Positions 57,043 to 64,000 of a DNA stretch of 64,000 bases are shown here, one piece after another. Made by a program: the position numbers and the translations under genes. Source of the stretch: Propionibacteriaceae bacterium (GTDB taxonomy: Bacteria; Actinomycetota; Actinomycetes; Propionibacteriales; Propionibacteriaceae); NCBI GenBank assembly GCA_030528545.1, contig JAUMYR010000002.1:1-64000 (forward strand). Direction: 5' to 3'. How positions within the stretch are numbered: position 1 is the first letter of the stretch; each line of letters opens with the position of its first letter. Below the pieces are notes generated by a model. That model worked only from the letters and a program-made list of their open reading frames with translations. It searched no databases and was not told the origin of the DNA.

Positions 57043-58779
57043 ATGGCCGCAGCAGCACCCCTTGTGGCGCCCGCGAATGCGGCGCCGCAAACACGGTTGC
57101 CCCGCAAGGGAACCGACTGGCCGACCCGCATCGTGGTGCTCGCCATCGTCGCGGTGCTATGCCTGCTGATCGTCTACCCTCTGGCGGCGATATTCGCGCA
57201 GGCCTTCGGCGAATCGGGCTCCCAGACCCTGTTGTCGATGTTCACCTCACCGACCAACCGGCAGATCGTGGTCAATACCATCTGGCTGGGAGTCCTGGTG
57301 GGCACGCTCGGTACGGTACTGGGTTTCCTACTGGCCTATATCCAGGTCCGGGTGGACTTTCGCGGCAAACGGATCCTGCACCTGTTGTGCCTGCTGCCGG
57401 TGGTGTCCCCGCCCTTCGCGGTCGCCACGGCGATCATTACCCTGCTCGGACGCCGGGGCATCATCACCTACGGATTGTTCGGTGCCCAGACCAATATCTA
57501 CGGCCTTCCCGGGCTAACGATCGTGCTGGTGCTGTCTTTCTTTCCGGTCGCCTATATGAATTTCCGCGGCATGCTGATGGCTCTGGATCCGGCTCTCGAC
57601 GAGGCCTCCGCCAATCTGGGCGGCAACGGGTGGCAGACCTTCTGGAAGGTCACCATTCCGATGCTGGTGCCGGGATTCGCGGCCTCTTTCCTGCTGCTAT
57701 TCGTGGAGTCCATCGCCGATCTGGCCAATCCGCTGGTCATCGGCGGGGACTACACCGTGCTGGCCTCACGCGCCTATCTCGCGATCACCGGCGAATACGA
57801 TGTCGGCGCCGGGTCGGCCTATTCCCTGGTACTGCTGGTACCGGCGATCCTGGTGTTCCTAGTCCAGCGGTACTGGACCGCCCGCAAGTCGGCCGTCAGC
57901 GTGACCGGTAAACCCGCGGGCAAGCCCAAACCCATCACTGCCGCCTCTGGCAGGATCCCGCTGGTCGCCTTCGCCGTCACCATTGGCGTCGTGGTGGGCG
58001 GAATCTACCTGACGGTCCTGGTCGGCGCGTTCGTGCGGATCCTCGGCGTCAACAACCAGTTCACCCTCGACAATTTCCGCTATGTCCTCAGCGGTATCGG
58101 TAACGAGTCCATCGTCGACACCACGGTATTGGCCCTGGTGGCGACACCCATCGCGGGCATCCTCGGCATGGTGATCGGCTGGCTGGTGGTGCGCAAACTC
58201 AAGCGGGGTAACGGCGCTCTCGATTTCCTGGGCATGCTGGGCCTGGCGGTCCCCGGAACCGTGGTCGGGATCGGCTACGCGATCGCCTTCAACAACCCCC
58301 TCGTCATCGGCAACCGGATGTTCTTCCCGGCCCTGGGCGGAGGTGCCGCCATCCTCGGCGGGGCGGTCGCCATCGTCATGGTCTACACCATCCGGTCGAT
58401 CCCGGCCGGACAGCGAGCCGGGATCGCGGCCTTGCAGCAGATCGACCCATCCATCGACGAAGCGGCGGCCTCGCTCGGGGCGTCTTCGACGACCACTTTC
58501 CGCACCGTGACCCTGCCGCTGATCCGTCCCGCGCTGCTGTCGGGCCTGATCTACGCCTTCGCTAGGTCGATGACCACGCTGTCACCGATCATCTTCATCA
58601 CCACACCCCAAACCCAGATCATGACCAAACAGATCCTGGCCGAGGTGGATGCCGGACGGTTCGGCAACGCATTCGCGTTCTGTACGCTGCTGTTGCTGAT
58701 CGTGCTCGCCGTCATGGGCCTGCTGACGCTGCTGGTCGGGAAGAACCAACGCGCTGAACTCGGAGGAGCTGCGGCATGA
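57043..58779 (+). CDS. ABC transporter permease, two fused permease domains
   Basis: The 578-residue protein has about twelve hydrophobic segments in two similar halves, each with an EAA loop that docks the ATPase. These are LDEASANLGGNGWQTFWKV near residue 186 and IDEAAASLGASSTTTFRTV near residue 472. Such fused permeases are typical of the FbpB/AfuB family. ATG follows the binding-protein stop by one base. Its end overlaps the ATPase gene (ATGA). Confidence 0.9.
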   Translation: MAAAAPLVAPANAAPQTRLPRKGTDWPTRIVVLAIVAVLCLLIVYPLAAIFAQAFGESGSQTLLSMFTSPTNRQIVVNTIWLGVLVGTLGTVLGFLLAYIQVRVDFRGKRILHLLCLLPVVSPPFAVATAIITLLGRRGIITYGLFGAQTNIYGLPGLTIVLVLSFFPVAYMNFRGMLMALDPALDEASANLGGNGWQTFWKVTIPMLVPGFAASFLLLFVESIADLANPLVIGGDYTVLASRAYLAITGEYDVGAGSAYSLVLLVPAILVFLVQRYWTARKSAVSVTGKPAGKPKPITAASGRIPLVAFAVTIGVVVGGIYLTVLVGAFVRILGVNNQFTLDNFRYVLSGIGNESIVDTTVLALVATPIAGILGMVIGWLVVRKLKRGNGALDFLGMLGLAVPGTVVGIGYAIAFNNPLVIGNRMFFPALGGGAAILGGAVAIVMVYTIRSIPAGQRAGIAALQQIDPSIDEAAASLGASSTTTFRTVTLPLIRPALLSGLIYAFARSMTTLSPIIFITTPQTQIMTKQILAEVDAGRFGNAFAFCTLLLLIVLAVMGLLTLLVGKNQRAELGGAAA

Positions 58780-59879
58780 CAACCGGCGTCGTTCAACTGA
58801 AGAACCTGTGCAAGGCCTTTCCAACGGCCAAGGGGACCTTCCTGGCGGTCGACAGCATCGATTTGGAGACCACGCCGGGGGAGTTCCTGACGCTGCTCGG
58901 GCCCTCGGGCTGCGGCAAGACCACGACGCTGCGGATGATCGCCGGGTTCGAAACCCCCAATAGCGGCAGCATCCATCTCGATGGGGACGACATGGTCCGG
59001 CTCACCCCGGACAAACGCCCCATGTCGATGGTGTTCCAGTCCTATGCGCTGTTTCCCCACCTCAGCGTCTTCGACAACGTGGCCTATGGGCTCAAACTGC
59101 GCAAGACCCCGCAGGCCGAGCTCAAGGAGCAGGTCGAAGCGGCTCTGGTCTCCATGGATCTGGTCGCCCTGGCCGACCGCGCACCCAACCAGCTGTCGGG
59201 CGGACAGCAGCAGCGCGTGGCGCTGGCCCGGGCGATGGTGATGAGGCCGAAGGTGCTGCTATTCGACGAGCCGCTCAGCAACCTGGACGCGAAACTGCGC
59301 GTCCAGATGCGGACCGAGATCCGGCGGCTCCAGCAACGGATGGGGATCACCGCGCTGTATGTCACCCACGACCAGGACGAGGCGATGGCCTTGTCGGACC
59401 GGATCGTCGTGATGAACAAGGGACGCATCGAGCAGATCGGCAGCCCCGAGGAGATCTACCGGCGACCGGCCAGCGTATTCGTCGCCGACTTCATCGGCTC
59501 GGCCAATTTCTTAGAGGCCGATCTTTTGTCGAGCGCCGATGGTTCAGCCCGGGTCACGGTGCTCGGCCGGACCCGGGAGGTGCCATCCGCCGAGACGGTG
59601 AGCCCCGGCTCCGAACATGTGGTGCTGGTGCGGCCAGAGTCGGTCAGCGTGAGCCGGATCGCCGACGACCAGCAGGGCGTGGGCGGCAGCCACGGGAGGG
59701 TCATCAGCGCGGTGTTCTATGGTGCCGTGATCGAATACGAGATCGAGACCGACGCCGGATCGATCGTCGCGGTGGTTTCCGACCCCGACGAGGCCGACAT
59801 GTTCTCGCCAGGTGACCTCGTCGAGGTCGATTTCGCGGCCGAGCGCGGCTGGTTGCTCGGGGTCCCGCAGCCGGGCTAG
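58776..59879 (+). CDS. ABC transporter ATP-binding protein
   Basis: The 367-residue ATPase powers the importer. Walker A is LGPSGCGKTTTLRM, the Q loop is MVFQSYALFPHL, the signature is LSGGQQQRVALARAM and Walker B is VLLFDEPLSNLDAK. A regulatory TOBE-like domain forms the C-terminal third. It matches the FbpC/PotA/UgpC group, which serves iron, polyamine or sugar-phosphate importers. ATG overlaps the permease stop. Confidence 0.92.
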   Translation: MTTGVVQLKNLCKAFPTAKGTFLAVDSIDLETTPGEFLTLLGPSGCGKTTTLRMIAGFETPNSGSIHLDGDDMVRLTPDKRPMSMVFQSYALFPHLSVFDNVAYGLKLRKTPQAELKEQVEAALVSMDLVALADRAPNQLSGGQQQRVALARAMVMRPKVLLFDEPLSNLDAKLRVQMRTEIRRLQQRMGITALYVTHDQDEAMALSDRIVVMNKGRIEQIGSPEEIYRRPASVFVADFIGSANFLEADLLSSADGSARVTVLGRTREVPSAETVSPGSEHVVLVRPESVSVSRIADDQQGVGGSHGRVISAVFYGAVIEYEIETDAGSIVAVVSDPDEADMFSPGDLVEVDFAAERGWLLGVPQPG

Positions 59880-59885
59880 GAGCCG

Positions 59886-62084
59886 TCAGAGACCATGCGG
59901 ATCAGTGCCTTCTCCCGATGGTGCGGTGGGGGCGCTGGTCATGGCATGGGTCGGCTCCACCGGGACCGGCGGGGTTGGGACGATCTCGCTGGCTCTGGTC
60001 GCCACGGTCGCTCTCATGACGACCACCGAATGGGCGGGCATGGTCATGGTATGTCCGGCCAGCACCGGTTCGGTGGGCAGCTCCTCCTCGGTCGCGGTGT
60101 GGGCGACCACTTGGAACTGGGAGCCCCAGGGCTGCACCGGCATCTTGATGGTGAGCGGAGTGCTGCCGCTGTAGTACCAGGTCAGGAAGGCCTCTTCGGC
60201 GTCCGAAACGTACATGCCGAGCAGTTTGCGGCCGCAGTCATGCCAATCGTTCTCACCCATCTCACCGTCCCAGCCGTCCATCCAGGTGAGATCGACGCGG
60301 CCTAGGCCGTTGCCGTCGGCGTCCAGCACCTCGCTGTGATAGCGGAACCGTTCGGGGCGCAGAATCGGGTGATCGGCCCGCAGCTTCAGCAATTTCGTGG
60401 TGAGCTCGTGCACATCGGCCCAGGTCTCCTTGGTCTCCCAGTGCACCCAGGAGACCGGGGCGTCTTGGCAGTAGGCGTTGTTGTTTCCGCCCTGGGTGCG
60501 GCCGAACTCGTCGCCCGCGGTGATCATCGGAACCCCGGTGGACAGCAACAGCGTCGCCATGAGGTTCTTGACCTGGCGGTGCCGGAAGGCGTTGATCTCT
60601 GGGGCATCGGTCTCGCCTTCGACGCCACAGTTCCAGGACCGGTTGTCGTTGGTGCCGTCCCGGTTGGACTCGCCGTTGGCCTCATTGTGCTTGACGTCGT
60701 AGGTGACCAGGTCGCGCATCGTGAAACCGTCGTGGGCGGTGACGAAATTGACTCCCGCTTGCAGGCTGCGTCCAGGCCGATCGAAGATGTCGGCCGAGCC
60801 GCTCAGCCTGGTGGCGAGTTCCTGTACCCCTTGCACCGCACCGCGCCAGTAGTCCCTCACGAAACCGCGGAAGCGGTCATTCCATTCGCTCCAGCCGGGT
60901 CCCCAGTTACCGACCTGGTAGCCATAGGGTCCCAGGTCCCACGGCTCGGCGATCATCTTGATGCCCTCGAAGACCGGGTCGCTGGCGATCCGGTGTTTGA
61001 ACTCGTGGTTCTGCTGGACATGCTGGTTGTGGTCGCGGATAAGAGTGGTGGCCAGGTCGAAGCGGAATCCGTCTACTCCCATCTCGGTCACCCAGTAGCG
61101 CAGCGAGTCCAGGATCATCTCCAGCACCCAAGGATTGGAGGTGTCGACCGAGTTGCCGCATCCGGTGACGTCGTAGTCGTTGCGCATGTCGTTGGTGAGG
61201 CGGTAATAGGCCCCATGGTCGATGCCGCGGAAACTCAGCGTGGGCCCCTCGTGTCCGCCCTCTCCGGTGTGGTTGTAGACCACGTCGAGGAACACCTCTA
61301 TCCCGGCGTCGTGCAGCGCAGAGACCATGTCCTTGAACTCCCGCACCTGCTCGCCTCGGGTGCCCTCGGTGGAATAGAAGGCGTGTGGGGCGAAGAAGCC
61401 GAGAGTGTTGTAACCCCAGTAGTTGCTCAGTCCCCGGCGGACCACGAAAGGTTCCGACACGAAGTGGTGCACCGGCAGCAACTGAATCGCGTTGACGCCG
61501 GTCTCCAGCAGGTGATCGATGACCGCGGGATAGGCCAGCCCCCCGTATCGTCCCCTCAGGTGTTCGGGCACCAGCGGGTGCAGGCGGGTATAGCCCTTCA
61601 CGTGGGTTTCGTAGATGACGCACTCATTGAGCGGCCGCCGCCGTGCGATGGGACGCGGCGGCGGGGTGTCGGCCACGACCACGCTCCACGGCACCGCGGC
61701 CGAGGAGTCGACGGGGTCGGGCAGGTAGTGAGACTCGGCGGTGTGGTCATGGATCGGCCCCGAATAGTCCACCCCGCCCGTGATGGCCCGCGCATAGGGG
61801 TCCAGCAGCAGCATCGCGGGATTGAAGCGCTTACCGGTGGAGGGATCCCACGGCCCATGGACCCGATACCCATAGGGCTGTTCGGCGCGCACCCCCGGCA
61901 CGAAGGCGGTCCAGACCCCGTCCTCGCGGCGCTCCATCGCGATATTGGTTTGTTTGGCGTGACCGTCAATCAGCGACAGTTCAACCTTGTCGGCGCGCGG
62001 TGCCCAGAGCCCGAACTCGGCTCCTCCCGGCACCAGCCGCGAGCCGAGCCGTGACGTGTCTGGCGCTTCCTGGGGCTTGTCCAT
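59886..62084 (-). CDS. glgX: Glycogen debranching enzyme GlgX
   Basis: The 732-residue GH13 isoamylase-type enzyme hydrolyses alpha-1,6 branches of glycogen. The N-terminal CBM48 (RLVPGGAEFGLWAPRADKV) is followed by NYWGYNTLGFFAPHAFYS, the nucleophile in MGVDGFRFDLATTLIR and the acid in IKMIAEPWDLGPYGYQVG, then TAHDGFTMRDLVTYD. The ATG at 62084 has AGGGAG 10 bases upstream; the frame is open to 62114 but without a site. It is convergent with the ABC ATPase gene and divergent from the cysteine desulfurase gene. Confidence 0.94.
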   Translation of the reverse strand: MDKPQEAPDTSRLGSRLVPGGAEFGLWAPRADKVELSLIDGHAKQTNIAMERREDGVWTAFVPGVRAEQPYGYRVHGPWDPSTGKRFNPAMLLLDPYARAITGGVDYSGPIHDHTAESHYLPDPVDSSAAVPWSVVVADTPPPRPIARRRPLNECVIYETHVKGYTRLHPLVPEHLRGRYGGLAYPAVIDHLLETGVNAIQLLPVHHFVSEPFVVRRGLSNYWGYNTLGFFAPHAFYSTEGTRGEQVREFKDMVSALHDAGIEVFLDVVYNHTGEGGHEGPTLSFRGIDHGAYYRLTNDMRNDYDVTGCGNSVDTSNPWVLEMILDSLRYWVTEMGVDGFRFDLATTLIRDHNQHVQQNHEFKHRIASDPVFEGIKMIAEPWDLGPYGYQVGNWGPGWSEWNDRFRGFVRDYWRGAVQGVQELATRLSGSADIFDRPGRSLQAGVNFVTAHDGFTMRDLVTYDVKHNEANGESNRDGTNDNRSWNCGVEGETDAPEINAFRHRQVKNLMATLLLSTGVPMITAGDEFGRTQGGNNNAYCQDAPVSWVHWETKETWADVHELTTKLLKLRADHPILRPERFRYHSEVLDADGNGLGRVDLTWMDGWDGEMGENDWHDCGRKLLGMYVSDAEEAFLTWYYSGSTPLTIKMPVQPWGSQFQVVAHTATEEELPTEPVLAGHTMTMPAHSVVVMRATVATRASEIVPTPPVPVEPTHAMTSAPTAPSGEGTDPHGL

Positions 62085-62125
62085 ACTCCCACAACTCCCT
62101 ATCCTCATCGCCACGTACCCATATG

Positions 62126-62157
62126 GTGACAGACCGTCAATCTTGGCATACCGTCAA
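62126..62157 (+). promoter_or_regulatory. Promoter of the cysteine desulfurase gene with an ACCGTCAA direct repeat
   Basis: GTGACA (62126-62131) and TACCGT (62149-62154) are 17 bp apart and match -35 at 5 of 6 positions and the TANNNT -10 pattern. TACCGT ends 6 bases before the GTG at 62161. ACCGTCAA occurs at 62133-62140 and again at 62150-62157, one copy in the spacer and one over the -10, so a repressor could bind here. Confidence 0.6.
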
Positions 62158-62160
62158 AAG

Positions 62161-63285
62161 GTGGGAAAAATCAACAACCACCGCCGGTGTTATCTCGATC
62201 ACGCCGCAAGTTCGCCGCTGCGCGACGTGGCGCTCTCGGCGCTCACCGAGGCAGCGAGCCTGGGAGCCAACCCCTCGGCGCTGCACACCAGCGGGCGCCG
62301 CGCGCGAGCGGTGCTGGAGGATGCCAGGGATTGCCTCGCCGCACTCCTCGGGGCACATCCTAGCGAGGTCGTCTTCACATCGGGCGGCAGCGAGGCCAAC
62401 TCCATCGCGGTGCTGGGCAGCATCGCCGCCAGGGGTGCCCCGGGACTGGTTTCGGCCGTCGAACATCCCGCGGTTCGCGCGGCGTCCGCCAGAAACGCCG
62501 GGATCTGGCCGGTCGGAACCGACGGGAGGGTGCTACTGGAGCGGGTACCCGCCGGTCGCTTCTCGGTGATTTCTGTCATGGGGGTCAACAACGAGACCGG
62601 GGTGCGCCAGCCGATCGGGGACGTGGTCGAGGTGGCGAGATCCCGTGGCGCGTGGGCCCACTCGGATGCGGTGCAACAGGCCGGTCATGACGCCTTCGAT
62701 TTCGCTTCCTCCGGCCTGGATCTGGCCTCGGTCTCGGCACACAAGGTCGGCGGGCCGGTCGGCATCGGGGCGCTGCTGGTGCGCCGGGAGGTCAAGCCCG
62801 AGGCGATCGGCCTGGGCGGGGGCCAGGAGCGGGAGCTCCGTTCGGGTACCCAGCCGGCGATGCTGGCGGCCTCCTTCGCGGCCGCGATGGCCGAGGCCGT
62901 TGCCCAGCGGGAGGATGCCGCTAGGCGTCACCTGGAGTGGCGAGAGCGGCTGCTGCGGGTCGCGCTCGCCGTGCCGGGAACGCGTTCGGCCAGCGCCGAA
63001 GCACCTTCCAGCCCCCATATCGTCAACGTGACCTTCCCCGGACTGAGGGCAGATGATCTGCTGGTCCTGCTGGACGCCCAGGGCATCGACGCTTCGGTCG
63101 GTTCGGCCTGCCGGGCTGGTGTCCACCAGCCGAGCGATGTGCTCCTGGCCATGGGACGCACCGCTCAGGAGGCACTGTCCAGCGTCCGTTTCTCTTTCGG
63201 TCACACCACCACCGAGGACGACCTGGCCCGGTTGCTGGCCGTGCTGCCGGATGCGGTGGCCCGCGCCCAGGCCGCGTACTCTTAG
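62161..63285 (+). CDS. Cysteine desulfurase (IscS/NifS family)
   Basis: The 374-residue PLP enzyme takes sulfur from cysteine and passes it on as persulfide. It begins with [17 protein letters not shown]. The PLP lysine is in [12 protein letters not shown] near residue 195, the persulfide cysteine in [14 protein letters not shown] near residue 318, and [10 protein letters not shown] binds the cofactor. It lies 23 bp before mnmA, the tRNA thiolase that needs the sulfur, so this is likely the sulfur donor (IscS role). Upstream in-frame codons lie inside glgX. GTG at 62161 follows a good leaderless-type promoter. Confidence 0.93.
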   Translation: MGKINNHRRCYLDHAASSPLRDVALSALTEAASLGANPSALHTSGRRARAVLEDARDCLAALLGAHPSEVVFTSGGSEANSIAVLGSIAARGAPGLVSAVEHPAVRAASARNAGIWPVGTDGRVLLERVPAGRFSVISVMGVNNETGVRQPIGDVVEVARSRGAWAHSDAVQQAGHDAFDFASSGLDLASVSAHKVGGPVGIGALLVRREVKPEAIGLGGGQERELRSGTQPAMLAASFAAAMAEAVAQREDAARRHLEWRERLLRVALAVPGTRSASAEAPSSPHIVNVTFPGLRADDLLVLLDAQGIDASVGSACRAGVHQPSDVLLAMGRTAQEALSSVRFSFGHTTTEDDLARLLAVLPDAVARAQAAYS

Positions 63286-63308
63286 TGGCCTGTGCGGTGA
63301 GGAGGAAT

Positions 63309-64000
63309 ATGCGCGTACTGGTCGCGATGTCGGGCGGAGTCGATTCCGCCGTCGCCGCCGCTCGCCTGGTGTCGGAAGGCCACGAGGTGACCGGCGTGCA
63401 CTTGGCGCTGAGCAAGAACCCCGAGTCCTATCGCAGCGGTTCTCGCGGGTGCTGTTCGCTTGAGGATTCCCACGACGCCCGGCGGGTCGCCGACCGGCTC
63501 GGCATCCCGTTCTACGTGTGGGATTTCGCCGAACGTTTCCACGCCGAGGTCGTCGAGGACTTCATCGCCGAGTACCAGGTCGGCCGCACCCCAAACCCCT
63601 GTTTGCGCTGTAACGAAAAGATCAAGTTCGCGGCGGTGCTGGAGCGCGGTGTGGCGCTCGGCTTCGACGCCGTCGCGACCGGCCACTACGCCAAGCTGGT
63701 GTGGGCCGGGCAGAACGTGCAGCTGTGGCGGGCCGACGACGCCGCCAAGGACCAGTCCTATGTACTGGGGATGCTCAATCAGGAACAGCTGCGCCGCTGC
63801 CTGTTTCCGCTGAACGACGTTGTCAAGGCTGATGTGCGGGCCGAGGCGGCGGCGCTGGGCCTCGGCGTGGCGAAGAAGCCCGACAGTCACGACATCTGTT
63901 TCATCCCCGATGGCGACACCGCCGGATATCTCACCCGTGCCCTCGGCTCCCGGCGCGGAGAGATCGTCGACACCGAAGGACGCCTCCTCGGGGAACATTC
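63309..64000 (+). CDS. mnmA: tRNA-specific 2-thiouridylase MnmA (3' end cut by window)
   Basis: The first 230 residues are visible. The enzyme adds sulfur to U34 of tRNAs for Lys, Glu and Gln. The PP-loop is [16 protein letters not shown] at the N terminus. The catalytic cysteines are in [13 protein letters not shown] (first Cys near residue 98) and [13 protein letters not shown] (second Cys near residue 196). GAGGAGG precedes the ATG at 63309. It is co-transcribed with the upstream cysteine desulfurase gene. Confidence 0.96.
   Translation, partial: MRVLVAMSGGVDSAVAAARLVSEGHEVTGVHLALSKNPESYRSGSRGCCSLEDSHDARRVADRLGIPFYVWDFAERFHAEVVEDFIAEYQVGRTPNPCLRCNEKIKFAAVLERGVALGFDAVATGHYAKLVWAGQNVQLWRADDAAKDQSYVLGMLNQEQLRRCLFPLNDVVKADVRAEAAALGLGVAKKPDSHDICFIPDGDTAGYLTRALGSRRGEIVDTEGRLLGEH

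Noticed and set aside
60336..62054. Open frame of 572 codons on the plus strand opposite glgX
   Set aside because: Antisense to a certain GH13 enzyme; no motif and no start signal.

Overview
The window is high-GC actinobacterial chromosome. The gene content points to Propionibacteriales, most likely a member of the Propionibacteriaceae; this is inference from family resemblance and gene order, not a database result. Pointers are a methylmalonyl-CoA epimerase that closely resembles the Propionibacterium enzyme, a Kgd-type fused 2-oxoglutarate dehydrogenase, WhiB1, the mycothiol-type SigH/RsrA pair, NucS, GlgE/maltokinase and ribosomal protein bL37. About 60 protein genes, one tRNA-Arg and several terminators and promoters are annotated. 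Coding density is very high: no gene-free stretch exceeds 300 bp, and many neighbours overlap as GTGA or ATGA. I see no phage, insertion sequence, CRISPR array or rRNA.

Layout. 1-4.7 kb: hisN, rsgA, aroA and a DoxX-like gene leftward, then sigH-rsrA rightward behind a near-perfect SigH/SigR promoter. 4.6-6.5 kb: bL37, the PdtaS-like sensor kinase and convergent whiB1. 6.7-12.1 kb: a small membrane protein, and leftward kgd-DUF6104-galK. 12.1-14.1 kb: a GT87 mannosyltransferase-like gene, tRNA-Arg(CCG) and a lipoprotein. 14.1-17.7 kb: lysA-hom-thrB without thrC. 17.7-23.8 kb: rho with a structured leader, then rpmE, prfA, prmC, a Sua5-like gene and wecA. 23.8-27.2 kb: a fused putA on the opposite strand. 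27.3-34.9 kb: the complete F1Fo ATP synthase operon (atpI-like, atpZ, atpBEFHAGDC) closed by a strong terminator. 34.9-39.7 kb: DUF2550, PduO-type adenosyltransferase, lipoprotein cyclophilin, hemL, an alpha/beta hydrolase, a zinc-ribbon protein and nucS. 39.7-43.4 kb: AI-2E transporter, DivIVA-like coiled coil, methylmalonyl-CoA epimerase, and a 51-residue membrane peptide with a PH-domain protein. 43.4-62.1 kb: glucan and trehalose metabolism (pgm, otsA/otsB, glgB, mak, glgE, glgX), interrupted at 54.3-59.9 kb by a two-component system plus an ABC importer. 62.1-64 kb: cysteine desulfurase and the start of mnmA.

How it fits together. The right half is a storage-sugar region: phosphoglucomutase feeds hexose phosphates, OtsA/OtsB make trehalose, maltokinase and GlgE build alpha-glucan through maltose-1-phosphate, and GlgB/GlgX branch and debranch it. 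The embedded two-component/ABC locus is the least ordinary element. Its binding protein shows features I associate with sugar-phosphate binders of the AfuA type rather than iron binders, and TGTGAC half-sites precede the importer genes. Other points worth a second look are the rho leader (mutually exclusive stems plus a 19-codon ORF), the recurrent leaderless-type promoters, the Gln-for-His change in the epimerase metal site, and several small genes easily missed (bL37, the DUF6104 protein, the 51-residue peptide).
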